64,000 nt of DNA from an uncultured Sphingomonadaceae bacterium (GCA_902806235.1 CADCVW010000095.1:51782-115781), one strand, 5' to 3'. Positions 49,748 to 59,822 are shown, counted from the first letter of the stretch. Translations and numbers: made by a program. Notes: generated by a model not told the origin, from the letters alone.

Positions 49748-50524
49748 TCAGGTGGCGAATTGCTCTAGTGCTATGCGCTCGTCGAGCGCGTGCTCCGGAT
49801 CGAACAGGATGGTCAGCGTGCGCGTGCGGTCGACCTCCACGCTGACGCTGGCGACGTCGCGCACCTCCAGCTGGTCGGCGACGGCCGACACCGGGCGTTT
49901 GTCGGGATCGAGCACGCGAAGCTCGATGCGGCCCGAGTCCGACAGAATGGCACCACGCCAGCGGCGCGGGCGGAAGGGGCTGATGGGCGTCAGCGCGACG
50001 AGCTTGGAGCCGAGCGGTAGGATCGGCCCCTGCGCGGACAGGTTGTAGGCGGTCGAGCCGGCGGGGGTGGCGACGAGCACCCCGTCGCAGACGAGCTGGG
50101 GCAGCACCACGCGGCCGTTCACCGACACTTCGAGCCAGGCGGTCTGCCGGGTCTCGCGGAGCAGCGACACCTCGTTGATGGCCGGGCTCGCGACCCGCTC
50201 CCCGCCGATGGTCGTTGCCTCCATGCGGAGCGGCGGCACGCCGAACGCGCGCGCCCGCTGGATCCGCTCGGGCAGGCCCTCGGCGCGCCATTCGTTCATC
50301 AAGAAGCCGACGGTGCCGAGGTTCATGCCGAACACGGGCAGCACCCGGCCGCGTTCGAGCATCGCGTGCAGCGTTTGCAGCAGGAAGCCGTCGCCGCCGA
50401 GGCACAGCACCAAGTCCGCTTCGCCTTCCGGCGCGAACTCGTACGATCGGCGGAGGCGCGCCGCCGCCTCCGCCGCGGGAGCGGTGCCGGACGCGACCAG
50501 CGCGAGCCGCCGCTCGTTCAGCAT
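49748..50524 (-). CDS. nadK: NAD kinase
   Basis: Phosphorylates NAD to NADP. The 258-aa product has the GGDG motif at 43-46 in LVLCLGGDGFLLQTLH, followed by FGMNLGTVGFLMN, the NE-type segment SPAINEVSLLRE, and the TPAGSTAYNLSAQGPILP motif, all diagnostic. The start at ATG 50524 gives a normal short alphaproteobacterial form. It is divergent from the GGDEF/EAL gene. Confidence 0.95.
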   Translation of the reverse strand: MLNERRLALVASGTAPAAEAAARLRRSYEFAPEGEADLVLCLGGDGFLLQTLHAMLERGRVLPVFGMNLGTVGFLMNEWRAEGLPERIQRARAFGVPPLRMEATTIGGERVASPAINEVSLLRETRQTAWLEVSVNGRVVLPQLVCDGVLVATPAGSTAYNLSAQGPILPLGSKLVALTPISPFRPRRWRGAILSDSGRIELRVLDPDKRPVSAVADQLEVRDVASVSVEVDRTRTLTILFDPEHALDERIALEQFAT

Positions 50525-50691
50525 CCGATCGCCGCCGGCCGGGGAGGTCGCCTCGCCACGGTCGGGGCTTAGGCACTCTCCGGTTCATCGGCAAGCGGAC
50601 GGCGCCGGCGCGATGGTTCGTTGCGCCCGCGCCCGGTTTCAGCGATCGTAAGAAACCGCAGGCGTTCGAAGGCGGGAGTGGGCGTTGGGCG

Positions 50692-52626
50692 ATGATTGAA
50701 GGGGCGAGCGCTCCCTTTTTCTTGGTGGCGCTGCGGCGCGACGAGGAGCTGGCGCGTGCGATGGCCGTGCTCGGTTGGCGTCCCATCCTCGCCCGGGGCG
50801 GGGCGGCCGCCGCGGCGACCTTCCTCGCCAGCGGCGCGACGATCGCCGTGGTGGACGCGCGAGGCGCGGTCGACGAGGCGGTCGAGGTGCTGGCGGCGTT
50901 GGACCGGGCGGTGTGCGACGTCGGCGGCGCCCTGCTCGTGGTCGCGCCGCACGGCGCGGTCGAGCGCTTGTCTGAGTTCCGCGCGCTGGGCGCAACTCAT
51001 TGCCTAGTGGAGCCGTTCACCGCCGCCGAACTGGAGGCCGCCCTGCAGTTCGCGGAGGAGATGACGATCCGCCTCGCCGTCCGCGACGGCGGACGCTCCC
51101 TCCACGCGCCGGCGCAAGCGGGGTGGCGCGGCGCGGACGGCGCGCTCGACGCGCCAGACAGGTTGCGCCGCCCGCACCTGCTGGAGCTGTTCCGCCGTCC
51201 GGACCGCGGAGCGCGGCGGCGGACGCGCGGGGAGGGCATGGAGCCGCTCGCAAACCTAATGACGGAAAGCGTCGCCGAAGCGCAGACAGGTCCTTGGCCC
51301 GGCCTAAAACGCCGCGCGATGCTCGGATCGGACCTGATGCCCGGCTTCGCCGTCGATCGCGGCGGCCCGGACCCGCTGACCGGGCTCAGCGACGCGCGCG
51401 CGGCGCGCTGGTGGCTGGACGCGCGGCTGCTCGACACGCACGGGGGAGGCGATGACGCTTCGCTGTTCCTGCTCTCGCTGAGCCGCTTCGACGCGATCAA
51501 CGCGGCGTTCAGCCGCGACACGGGCGACGAGGTCCTGCGGCAGGTGGGCGAGCGGCTCAAGAAGGTTGCCGCGACGCTCGACCCGGCGCACGTCGTCGCG
51601 CGCACGAACGGCACCGAATTTGCGGTGCTCGTCGCCGGCGCCCTGGACGAAGCCGCCGCCCGCGCGCTCGGCGAGCGGCTGTGCGAGGTCGTCGGCAAAC
51701 CCTTCGCGATCGACGCGGCCAGCATTGCGCTCGGTTGCCGCGCGGTCGGGCTGGTCGGCGGCGGACCGAGCGCGGACGCGCTGTTCGATCAGGCGGCGGC
51801 GGCGCTGACGGACGCCGGCGGCTTCCGCCTCGTCCGGGCGACCGACGACGGCGACCGCGCGCTCGCCGGGCAGCTCGAGATCGACCTGCGCCGCGCGCTC
51901 GACCGCGACGAAATTCGCATCCTGTTCCAACCCCAAGTATCGGTCGCCAGCGGCGAAATGATCGGGGTGGAGGCGCTGGCGCGCTGGCATCACCCGATCG
52001 AGGGCCGGCTCGGGGCGGACACCCTGTTCGATGCGGCCGAGCGCTCCGACTATCTCGTGCAGCTGTCGCGCCACGTCCAGCGCAAGGCGCTCGCCGCAGC
52101 CGCGCGCTGGCCGGCGGCCCTGTCCGCCTTGCGGCTGTCGGTCAACGTGACCGCACAGGACATGGCGCAGCCAGACTTCGCCGCGGGTTTCCTGGCGATG
52201 GTGGACGCTGCCGGCTTCCCGCGGGAGCGGTTGACGGTGGAGATCACCGAGTCGGGGCTGATCCAGAACCTCGCCGGCGCCGCCGAGCTGCTGACGGCCC
52301 TGCGCGCCGCGGGGCTCAGCATCGCCATCGACGACTTCGGCACGGGCTATTCGAGCCTCGCCTATCTCAAGTCGCTGCCGGTCGACTACCTCAAGATCGA
52401 TCGCCGCTTGTCGCGCGACATTGCCGGCAGCCCACGCGACCAGGTAGTCGTGCGCGGCATCATCCTGCTCGCCCACTCGCTCGGCCTGGGCGTGATCGCC
52501 GAGGGTATCGAGAGCGTCCGCGAACTGGCGCTGCTCGCGGAGGAGGGCTGCCACGTCTACCAGGGCTTTCTCGCCTCGCCGGCGGTGGAGAGCGAGGCGC
52601 TGCAGGCGTTCGTCGGGACGGCCTAG
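50692..52626 (+). CDS. Degenerate-GGDEF/EAL protein, probable c-di-GMP phosphodiesterase
   Basis: A 644-aa protein from ATG 50692. Residues about 5-125 resemble a receiver-like domain but lack a clear phospho-Asp triad. A GGDEF domain follows (about 225-385) whose signature reads NGTEF (306-310) in place of GGDEF, so cyclase activity is unlikely. The EAL domain (about 405-640) keeps EALARW (Glu427), the VNVTAQDM and EITES metal motifs, the Asp pair in IDDFGTGYSSLAYL (547-548), KIDR and AEGIES, consistent with active hydrolysis of c-di-GMP. Such composites often use the degenerate GGDEF to sense GTP. It converges on mfd with a 4-base overlap. Confidence 0.9.
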   Translation: MIEGASAPFFLVALRRDEELARAMAVLGWRPILARGGAAAAATFLASGATIAVVDARGAVDEAVEVLAALDRAVCDVGGALLVVAPHGAVERLSEFRALGATHCLVEPFTAAELEAALQFAEEMTIRLAVRDGGRSLHAPAQAGWRGADGALDAPDRLRRPHLLELFRRPDRGARRRTRGEGMEPLANLMTESVAEAQTGPWPGLKRRAMLGSDLMPGFAVDRGGPDPLTGLSDARAARWWLDARLLDTHGGGDDASLFLLSLSRFDAINAAFSRDTGDEVLRQVGERLKKVAATLDPAHVVARTNGTEFAVLVAGALDEAAARALGERLCEVVGKPFAIDAASIALGCRAVGLVGGGPSADALFDQAAAALTDAGGFRLVRATDDGDRALAGQLEIDLRRALDRDEIRILFQPQVSVASGEMIGVEALARWHHPIEGRLGADTLFDAAERSDYLVQLSRHVQRKALAAAARWPAALSALRLSVNVTAQDMAQPDFAAGFLAMVDAAGFPRERLTVEITESGLIQNLAGAAELLTALRAAGLSIAIDDFGTGYSSLAYLKSLPVDYLKIDRRLSRDIAGSPRDQVVVRGIILLAHSLGLGVIAEGIESVRELALLAEEGCHVYQGFLASPAVESEALQAFVGTA

Positions 52627-55600
52627 CCCGCGAGCTTCGCCAGCCCCTTGCTCAGCTGCAGCGCGCCGTGGAGCCGAGCGCCGACATCAGTCCAGTCGCG
52701 GGTGACGACCAGCTTGCTGTCGGGGCGGAGCTTGGCCGTCCCCTTCAGCCGCTCGACGTAGGCGAACAGCCCTTGGGGATCGGGCGGCCCGTCGCCGTGG
52801 AACGTCACCAGCGCGCCGCGCGGACCGGCGTCGAGCTTGGCAACGCCCGCGCGGCGGCAGTTGAGCTTGATCCCGATCACCTTGAGCAGGTTGTCCGTGG
52901 CAGCTGGAAGCTTCCCGAAGCGGTCGATCAGCTCGGCGGCGAAACTCTCAATCGCGCCCGAGTCCTCCAGTTGGTTCATGCGGCGGTATAGGCCCATGCG
53001 AAGGTCGAGGTCGGGAACGTAATCCTCCGGCAGCAGGATGGGCGTGTCGATCGTGATCTGCGGCGACAACCCGTCGCGCGGCGCATCCTTGTCGCGTTTG
53101 CCGCCCAGCTTGGCTTCGTTGATCGCCTCCTCAAGCATCGACTGGTAAAGTTCGAAGCCTACCTCCTTGATGTGCCCTGACTGCTCGTCGCCGAGCAGGT
53201 TTCCCGCGCCGCGGATGTCGAGGTCATGGGAGGCGAGCTGGAAACCCGCGCCGAGCGAATCGAGGTTCGCCAGCACCTCCAGCCGCTTGGCCGCCGTGTC
53301 CGTCATCGCCCCCTTCGCATCCGTGGTCATGTAGGCGTAGGCGCGCGTCTTCGCCCGCCCCACGCGCCCGCGCAACTGGTAGAGCTGGGCGAGGCCGAAG
53401 CGGTCGGCGCGGTGGACGATCAGCGTATTGGCGGCCGGGATGTCGAGCCCGCTCTCGACGATGGTGGTCGACAGCAGCACGTCGTACTTGCCGTCGTAGA
53501 AGGCGCTCATGCGCTCCTCCACTTCGGTCGGGCTCATCTGGCCGTGCGCGACTACCGAGCGGACCTCCGGCACCTCGTTGCGCAGGAACTCCTGCAGGTC
53601 GGCAATCTCCGAGATGCGCGGCGTGACGAAGTAGCTCTGCCCGCCGCGATAGTGCTCGCGCAACAGCGCTTCGCGCACCACCACCGGGTCCCAAGGCATG
53701 ACGTAGGTCCGCACCGCCAGCCGGTCGACGGGCGGGGTCTGGATCACCGACAACTCGCGCAGGCCTGACATCGCCATCTGCAGCGTACGCGGGATCGGCG
53801 TGGCGGTCAGCGTCAGCACGTGGACGTCGGCCTTCATCGCCTTCAGCCGCTCCTTATGGGTGACGCCGAAGCGCTGCTCCTCGTCGACGATGACCAACCC
53901 GAGGTTCTTGAACTCGACGCTCTTGGCGATGATCGCGTGGGTGCCTACCACGACGTCGATCTTGCCCGCGGCCAGCCCCTCGCGCGTCGTCTTGGCTTCG
54001 GCCGCGGGGACGAGCCGGGACAGGCGGCCGACCTCGACGGGAAAACCGCGGAAGCGCTCCACGAAGTTCTTGTGGTGCTGCCGCGCGAGCAGGGTGGTGG
54101 GGCAGACCACCGCAACTTGCCACCCCGCCATGGCGGCGACGAAGGCGGCGCGCAACGCGACCTCCGTCTTGCCGAAGCCAACGTCGCCGCACACCAGCCG
54201 GTCCATCGGCCGGCCGGCGGACAGGTCGCCGAGCACGTCGCCGATCGCGCGCTCCTGGTCGTCGGTCTCGGCGTAGGGGAAGCGGTCGACGAAGGCGGCG
54301 TAGCCGGTGTCGGCGTTCGCCACGTCCGCGGCGCGCAGCGCGCGGGCTGCGGCGGTGGCGATCAGCTCGCCCGCGATCTCGCGGATGCGCTCCTTCATGC
54401 GGCTCTTTCGCCGCTGCCACGCTTCGCCGCCCAACCGATCGAGCGCGACGCCCTCGCTCTCGTTGCCGTAGCGCGACAGCACGTCAATGTTCTCGACCGG
54501 CACGTAAAGCTTGTCGCCGCCCGCGTACTCCAGCGCGACGCAGTCGTGCGGGGCCTTGCCGACCGGGATGGAGGTCAGCCCTTCGTAGCGGCCGATGCCG
54601 TGGTCGCTGTGCACCACGAGGTCGCCGGGACTGAGAGTCGCGAGCTCGGACAGGAAGGCGTCGGCGCTCTTAGCGCGGCGCTTCTTCCGTACCAGCCGAT
54701 CGCCGAGCATGTCCTGCTCGGTGAGCACGGCGGTGCTTTCGGCGGTGAAGCCGTGGTCGAGCGGCAGCACGGTCATGGCGACCGCGTTCTTCGCCGCGGC
54801 GCCGAGCGCCTCCTGCCAGGACTGGACCGCGAGCGTCTTGGTCAGGCCGTGGTCGGCGAGCAGCCCGCGCAGCCGCTCGCGCGAGCCTTCGGTGTAGCTC
54901 GCCAGCACCACCCGCTTCTTCGCCCGGCGCAGGGCGGTGACGTGGTCGATCACCGCTTCGTAGATGTTCGCGTTCTGCGCGCGTTCGGCCGCGAACTCGC
55001 GGGCGGGGTCGATGCCGAGATCGACCACGCGCTCGCCGTTCGGCTGGTGAAAGGGAGCTGCGAGGTGGACGGGGCGGGCGTCGAGCAGCGCGTCCCACTC
55101 CGCGCGTTTCAGGTACAGTCGCTCGGGCTCGAGCGGGCGATAGCTGCCGGGCTCGGCCGCCTGCGCGCGGACGCGGTTGTCGTAGTAGTCCGCGATCGCT
55201 TCGAAGCGGCCGTCGGCGGCGCCTTGCGAGCCGTCGTCGCGGATAAGGAGGTCGTCGTCGCCGAGATGATCGACGAGCGTCGCTAGACGCTCCTCGAACA
55301 GCGGCAGCCAGTGCTCCATCCCCGACAGCCGCCGCCCGTCGCTGACCGCCTGGTAGAGCGGATCGCCGGTGGCGGCCGCCCCGAACAGGTCGCGGTAGCG
55401 GGTGCGGAAGCGCTTGATGTTGTCCGCGTCGAGCAGCGCTTCGGAGGCGGGCAGGAGGGTGAAGGCATCGGCCGAGCCGGTGGTCCGCTGGTCGGCGGGA
55501 TCGAAGGCGCGCAGCGAGTCGACTTCGTCGCCGAAGAAGTCGAGGCGTAGGCCGTGGGGCAGACCCGACGGCCACAGGTCGATCAGCCCGCCGCGCACCG

Positions 55601-56129
55601 CGTACTCTCCGATCTCGTGTACCGTGTCGGTGCGGACGTAGCCGTTCGCCTGGAGCAGGCGGACGAGCCCGTCGCGCTCGATGCGGCGGCCGGGCTTCAG
55701 TTCGGCGACGAGCTGGCGGACGCGGAATGGGGTGAGCGTGCGCTGGGTGGCGGCGGCGACAGTGGTGACGAGGAGCTGGGGGCCGGCGGCTTTGGCCTGG
55801 AGCCGGTGCAGCGTCGCCAGCCGCTCGGCGGAGGCGCGGAGCGAAGGCGAGGCACGGTCGTAGGGCAGGCAGTCCCACGCCGGAAAGGTCAGCACCTCCA
55901 GCTCCGGCGCGAAATAGGCCGCGGCATCGGCCACGGCGCGCATGGCGACCTCGTCGGCGCAGACGAATCCGGCGCGCCCCGCCGCGGCGCGGGCGAGGTC
56001 GGCGGCAAGCAAGGGGAGGAAGCCCGCGGGCGCGCCCGCGATCGTGAGCGGCCGCGGGCTGCGCTTGATCCGCTCGACCCCGGACGGCTCAGCGCGCGAT
56101 TGGGATGTAGTCGAGAGTTCGGAGAGCAT
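52623..56129 (-). CDS. mfd: Transcription-repair coupling factor Mfd
   Basis: DNA translocase that removes RNA polymerase stalled at lesions and recruits UvrA. The 1168-aa product has the UvrB-homology module at the N-terminus (about 30-330), an RNA polymerase interaction domain with DLVVHSDHGIGRYEGL, then the RecG-like translocase: CGDVGFGKTEVALRAAF (Walker A), VDEEQRFGVTHKERLKAM, LTATPIPRTLQMAMSG, TTIVESGLDIPAANT and the QLYQLRGRVGR motif, and the C-terminal UvrA-binding-type domain. It starts 41 bases inside the end of sdhE, which is unusual; a later start is possible. Confidence 0.96.
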   Translation of the reverse strand: MLSELSTTSQSRAEPSGVERIKRSPRPLTIAGAPAGFLPLLAADLARAAAGRAGFVCADEVAMRAVADAAAYFAPELEVLTFPAWDCLPYDRASPSLRASAERLATLHRLQAKAAGPQLLVTTVAAATQRTLTPFRVRQLVAELKPGRRIERDGLVRLLQANGYVRTDTVHEIGEYAVRGGLIDLWPSGLPHGLRLDFFGDEVDSLRAFDPADQRTTGSADAFTLLPASEALLDADNIKRFRTRYRDLFGAAATGDPLYQAVSDGRRLSGMEHWLPLFEERLATLVDHLGDDDLLIRDDGSQGAADGRFEAIADYYDNRVRAQAAEPGSYRPLEPERLYLKRAEWDALLDARPVHLAAPFHQPNGERVVDLGIDPAREFAAERAQNANIYEAVIDHVTALRRAKKRVVLASYTEGSRERLRGLLADHGLTKTLAVQSWQEALGAAAKNAVAMTVLPLDHGFTAESTAVLTEQDMLGDRLVRKKRRAKSADAFLSELATLSPGDLVVHSDHGIGRYEGLTSIPVGKAPHDCVALEYAGGDKLYVPVENIDVLSRYGNESEGVALDRLGGEAWQRRKSRMKERIREIAGELIATAAARALRAADVANADTGYAAFVDRFPYAETDDQERAIGDVLGDLSAGRPMDRLVCGDVGFGKTEVALRAAFVAAMAGWQVAVVCPTTLLARQHHKNFVERFRGFPVEVGRLSRLVPAAEAKTTREGLAAGKIDVVVGTHAIIAKSVEFKNLGLVIVDEEQRFGVTHKERLKAMKADVHVLTLTATPIPRTLQMAMSGLRELSVIQTPPVDRLAVRTYVMPWDPVVVREALLREHYRGGQSYFVTPRISEIADLQEFLRNEVPEVRSVVAHGQMSPTEVEERMSAFYDGKYDVLLSTTIVESGLDIPAANTLIVHRADRFGLAQLYQLRGRVGRAKTRAYAYMTTDAKGAMTDTAAKRLEVLANLDSLGAGFQLASHDLDIRGAGNLLGDEQSGHIKEVGFELYQSMLEEAINEAKLGGKRDKDAPRDGLSPQITIDTPILLPEDYVPDLDLRMGLYRRMNQLEDSGAIESFAAELIDRFGKLPAATDNLLKVIGIKLNCRRAGVAKLDAGPRGALVTFHGDGPPDPQGLFAYVERLKGTAKLRPDSKLVVTRDWTDVGARLHGALQLSKGLAKLAG

Positions 56130-56355
56130 CGAGCATCCTGCCTTTAAGCCACGGCGGCGGCGCGGCCTTACCCAGCGCCCACGCCATCACGTCCACCTCG
56201 TCGGCCTCCAGCATGAGCTCGAATACGCTCAGCTCGCTGTCGTCCCAGCCCGCGTGGTAGCGGTCGAAATAGCCGCCAATCAGCAGGTCGGCCTCCTTGG
56301 TGCCGCGGTGCCAGGCGCGAAACGCCAGGCGCTTGAGGCGGGTTTCCTGGTCCAT
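56089..56355 (-). CDS. sdhE: Succinate dehydrogenase assembly factor 2 (FAD assembly factor SdhE)
   Basis: Small five-helix protein that promotes covalent flavinylation of SdhA. The 88-aa product has the family core KRLAFRAWHRGTKEADLLIG (with the RGxxE motif that contacts the flavoprotein), GYFDRYHAGW and ELSVFELMLEADEVDVMAWALG. It starts at ATG 56355 and its 3' end overlaps the mfd start by 41 bases. The pairing sdhE-mfd is frequent in alphaproteobacteria; recG is divergent on the other side. Confidence 0.94.
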   Translation of the reverse strand: MDQETRLKRLAFRAWHRGTKEADLLIGGYFDRYHAGWDDSELSVFELMLEADEVDVMAWALGKAAPPPWLKGRMLDALRTLDYIPIAR

Positions 56356-56410
56356 GCGGCTCCGGGGGTGGCGGGGGCCGCAGTCCTGCGGCTAAGCGAT
56401 CTAACTAGGG

Positions 56411-58471
56411 ATGCGGCCGTCGTTACTCAATCCGTTGTTCGCCGAGGTGGAGGTGCTGCGCGGCGTAGGCGCGGCCAACGCGCGCCCGCTGCACCGGCTG
56501 GGGCTGACCCGCGTGGTCGACCTGCTATTCCATCTGCCGGTGACCTGGATCGACCGGGTGCGCGTTGAGCAACTGGACGCGAGTGACGCGGGGCGGATGG
56601 TGATCGCGACCGTGACCCCCGTCGACTATCGCCAGGGCGGGCCGCGCGGCCCGTTCCGCGTCCACGCGACCGACGCGGACGGCAACTACGTCTCGCTCAC
56701 CTTCTTCCGCAACCCGGCGTTCGCTCGCAAACAGCTGCCGCTCGGCGAGCCGCGCGTGGTGGTGGGCAAGCTCGAAACTTACGGCCAGGAGCTGCAGATC
56801 GTCCATCCGGACGGCATCTACCCGCCGGGCGCCGCGCCGGTGCTCCCCGCGCGTGAGCCGGTGTACGGGCTAACGGAGGGCGTGACCAACGCGCGCATGG
56901 GCGGGCTCGCCCGGATTGCGATCGAGCGTGCGCCGCCGCTCCCTGAATGGATCGAGCCGAGCCTGCTGGCGCAGCGCGGCTGGCCGGCTTGGCTCGACGC
57001 GCTCCGCGGCGCGCACGCCGATCCGGCGGACGCGGCTGCGCGGCTGCGCCTCGCCTACGACGAGGTGTTCGCCAACCAGCTCGCGCTGACCTTGGTCCGC
57101 GCTTCCGCCCGGCGACGGCGCGGGCGGGCGCTGGCGGGGGACGGGCGGCTGCGGGCGAAGCTGAGCCTGCCTTACCAGCTCACTGGCGCACAGGCGCGCA
57201 CCGTGCGCGAGATCGAGGGCGACCTCCAGCAGGACGCGCCGATGCTGCGGCTGCTCCAGGGCGACGTGGGCTCCGGCAAGACGATGGTCGCGCTGATGGC
57301 GATACTGACCGCAGTCGAGGCGGGCGCGCAGGCGGCGCTGCTCGCGCCGACTGAAATCCTCGCGCGGCAGCACTTCGCGACCCTGCAGCGCCAGCTGAGC
57401 GGCGTCGGCGTGAACCTCGCGATCCTCACTGGGCGCGAGAAGGGGCGGTCGCGGGACGGCGTGCTGATGGGCTTGGCCGACGGCTCGATACACATCCTAG
57501 TCGGGACGCACGCGATCTTCCAAGAAGCCGTGCGCTACCGCGATCTCGGGCTGGCGGTCGTCGACGAGCAGCACAAGTTCGGCGTCGCCCAGCGGATGCT
57601 CCTCGCTGCTAAGGCTGAGCGGCCGCCGCACCTCCTGGTGATGACCGCGACCCCCATACCGCGCACGCTGACGCTGAGCCACTTCGGCGAGATGGACGTC
57701 AGCCGGCTTGATGAGATGCCGCCCGGCCGGCAGCCGGTGGAGACGCGGGTGGTGTCGCTCGACCGGCTCGACGAGGTGATCGCAGGCTTAGGGCGGCACA
57801 TCGATAAGGGCGGGCAGGCCTTCTGGGTCTGCCCGCTGGTCGAGGAAAGCGAGACCGGCGACCAGGCCGCCGCCGAAGCGCGCGCGGCGGCGCTGCGGCT
57901 GCGTTTCGGCCCGGACAAGGTCGGCGTGGTCCACGGCCGGATGCGCGGGCCGGAGAAGGACGCGGTGATGGACGCCTTCGCCGCGGGCCGCATGGCCGTA
58001 CTTGTCGCCACCATCGTGATCGAGGTCGGCGTGGACGTGCCCAACGCGACGCTGATGATCATCGAGGGCGCCGAGCGCTTCGGGTTGGCGCAGCTTCACC
58101 AGCTCCGCGGGCGGGTGGGGCGCGGGGAGGGGTCGTCGGTGTGCCTGCTGCTGCGCGGCTCGGCGCTCGGCGAGGTGACGCGCACGCGGCTCGCGCTGAT
58201 GCGGGAAACGAGCGACGGCTTCCGCATCGCGGAGGAGGACCTGAAGCTGCGCGGCGCGGGCGAAATCTTGGGCGTGCGCCAGTCGGGCGAGGCAAAGTTC
58301 CGGCTGGCCTCGCCGGAGCAGGTCGACGAGCTGATCGACGTCGCGACAGACGACGCGCGGCTGCTGATCGACCGCGACGGCGGGCTGGAGGGCGCGCGAG
58401 GGCAGGCGGCGCGGCTGCTGCTGTACCTGATGGAGCGCGACGCGGCGGTGGCGCTGCTGCGGAGCGGCTAG
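56411..58471 (+). CDS. recG: ATP-dependent DNA helicase RecG
   Basis: Remodels stalled replication forks and Holliday junctions. The 686-aa product has an N-terminal wedge domain (PLHRLGLTRVVDLLFHLP and the OB-fold to about 160), then the helicase: LLQGDVGSGKTMVALMA with Walker A at 284-291, LLAPTEILARQHF, VVDEQHKFGVAQR, MTATPIPRTL, VATIVIEVGVDVPNATLM and QLHQLRGRVGRG. The terminal KFRLASPEQ stretch fits RecG. It is divergent from sdhE-mfd by 55 bases. Confidence 0.96.
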   Translation: MRPSLLNPLFAEVEVLRGVGAANARPLHRLGLTRVVDLLFHLPVTWIDRVRVEQLDASDAGRMVIATVTPVDYRQGGPRGPFRVHATDADGNYVSLTFFRNPAFARKQLPLGEPRVVVGKLETYGQELQIVHPDGIYPPGAAPVLPAREPVYGLTEGVTNARMGGLARIAIERAPPLPEWIEPSLLAQRGWPAWLDALRGAHADPADAAARLRLAYDEVFANQLALTLVRASARRRRGRALAGDGRLRAKLSLPYQLTGAQARTVREIEGDLQQDAPMLRLLQGDVGSGKTMVALMAILTAVEAGAQAALLAPTEILARQHFATLQRQLSGVGVNLAILTGREKGRSRDGVLMGLADGSIHILVGTHAIFQEAVRYRDLGLAVVDEQHKFGVAQRMLLAAKAERPPHLLVMTATPIPRTLTLSHFGEMDVSRLDEMPPGRQPVETRVVSLDRLDEVIAGLGRHIDKGGQAFWVCPLVEESETGDQAAAEARAAALRLRFGPDKVGVVHGRMRGPEKDAVMDAFAAGRMAVLVATIVIEVGVDVPNATLMIIEGAERFGLAQLHQLRGRVGRGEGSSVCLLLRGSALGEVTRTRLALMRETSDGFRIAEEDLKLRGAGEILGVRQSGEAKFRLASPEQVDELIDVATDDARLLIDRDGGLEGARGQAARLLLYLMERDAAVALLRSG

Positions 58472-58493
58472 GCCGCGGGCGAACGAAAAGGAT

Positions 58494-58582
58494 TCGTTCG
58501 CGCTGAGCTTGTCGAAGCGCCTCGATGGAGGGTCTGCCGTTGAAGAGAAAGGGAGAGCTTCGACAAGCTTAGCCTGAACGGA
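58494..58582. repeat. Dispersed inverted-repeat element, family B (copy 2)
   Basis: Left arm CGTTCGCGCTGAGCTTGTCG then AAGCGC (58495-58520), right arm GAGAGCTTCGACAAGCTTAGC then CTGAACGGA (58553-58582). It lies between the convergent recG and tyrS genes. Arms match copy 1 at 19952-20033 almost base for base. Confidence 0.8.
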
Positions 58583-58592
58583 GAGCGACGAC

Positions 58593-59822
58593 CTAGGGGC
58601 GGACCAGCCGCCCGTGCTTCTTCTTCCCCGCCGACACCATTACCGGCTCCGCGCCGACCTCGACGACCAGCGCCTCGTCCGCGACCTTCTCGCCCGCCAC
58701 CCGCGCGCCGCCGCCGGCGATCAAGCGCCGCGCCTCGCCCTTGCTCGCGGCGAGCCCGAGCCCGACCAGCGCGTCGACGACGCCGATCATCCCGGACACC
58801 GCGAGCGTCGGCAGCGTCTCGCCAGCCGCGCCCTCGGCGAAGGTCGCGCGCGCCGTCGCGGCCGCCGCCTCCGCCGCCGCCCGCCCGCGGCAGAGCGCGG
58901 TGGTCGCGTCGGCGAGCCGTTGCTTCGCTTCGTTGATCTCGCGGCCGCGCAGCGCCTCCAGCCGCGCAATCTCGTCAAGCGGCAGGTCGGTGAACAGGCG
59001 CAGGAAGCGGCCCACGTCGGCGTCGGCCGTGTTGCGCCAGAACTGCCAATAGTCGTAGTCCGACAGCTGATCCTCGTGGAGCCACACGGCCCCGCTCACC
59101 GTTTTGCCCATTTTCGCCCCGTCGGCGGTGGTGAGGAGCGGGCAGGTGACGCCGAACAGCTCGGCCCCGTCCATCCGCCGGCCGAGCTCGACGCCGTTGA
59201 CGATGTTACCCCATTGATCCGAGCCGCCCATCTGCACCCGGCAGCCGAAGCGCCGCGACAGCTCGCGGAAGTCGTAGGCCTGCATGATCATGTAGTTGAA
59301 TTCGAGAAAGGTCAGCGACTGCTCGCGGTCGAGCCGCGTCCGGACCGAATCGAAGCTCAGCATCCGGCTGATGGTGAAGTGCTGGCCGACCTCGCGCAGG
59401 AACGGGACGTAGGCCAGCCGGTCGAGCCAGTCGGCGTTGTCGACCAGCACCGCGTCGCTCGGGCCGTCGCCGAAGCGAAGGAAGCGCTCGAAAATGCGCT
59501 TGATGGAGGAGATATTGGCGGCGATCGTCTCCTCCGCCAGCAGCTGCCGCGCCTCGTCCTTGAACGACGGGTCGCCGACCTTGGCGGTGCCACCGCCCAT
59601 CAGAACAATCGGCTTGTGCCCCGCCTGCTGCAGGCGGCGCAGCAGCATGATGAGCATTAAGTTGCCGACGTGGAGCGAGGGCGCGGTCGGGTCGAAACCG
59701 CCGTAGCCGGGAATGCTCCGCCCTGGCTCCGCGGCGAGCGCGTCGAGGGCGGTTGCGTCCGTGACCTGATGAAGGTGGCCGCGCTCGTCGAGCAGGCGTA
59801 GGAGATCGGATCGGTACGTCAT
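58593..59822 (-). CDS. tyrS: Tyrosyl-tRNA synthetase
   Basis: Class I aminoacyl-tRNA synthetase charging tRNA-Tyr. The 409-aa product (ATG 59822) carries the HIGH-equivalent HVGN at 51-54 in [11 protein letters not shown], the KMSKS-equivalent KMGKT (237-241), YMIMQAYDF and [11 protein letters not shown] tyrosine-binding segments, and a C-terminal S4 RNA-binding domain ([24 protein letters not shown]). Its start codon shares the palindrome CATG with the start of the divergent DOMON-like gene. Confidence 0.97.
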   Translation of the reverse strand: MTYRSDLLRLLDERGHLHQVTDATALDALAAEPGRSIPGYGGFDPTAPSLHVGNLMLIMLLRRLQQAGHKPIVLMGGGTAKVGDPSFKDEARQLLAEETIAANISSIKRIFERFLRFGDGPSDAVLVDNADWLDRLAYVPFLREVGQHFTISRMLSFDSVRTRLDREQSLTFLEFNYMIMQAYDFRELSRRFGCRVQMGGSDQWGNIVNGVELGRRMDGAELFGVTCPLLTTADGAKMGKTVSGAVWLHEDQLSDYDYWQFWRNTADADVGRFLRLFTDLPLDEIARLEALRGREINEAKQRLADATTALCRGRAAAEAAAATARATFAEGAAGETLPTLAVSGMIGVVDALVGLGLAASKGEARRLIAGGGARVAGEKVADEALVVEVGAEPVMVSAGKKKHGRLVRP

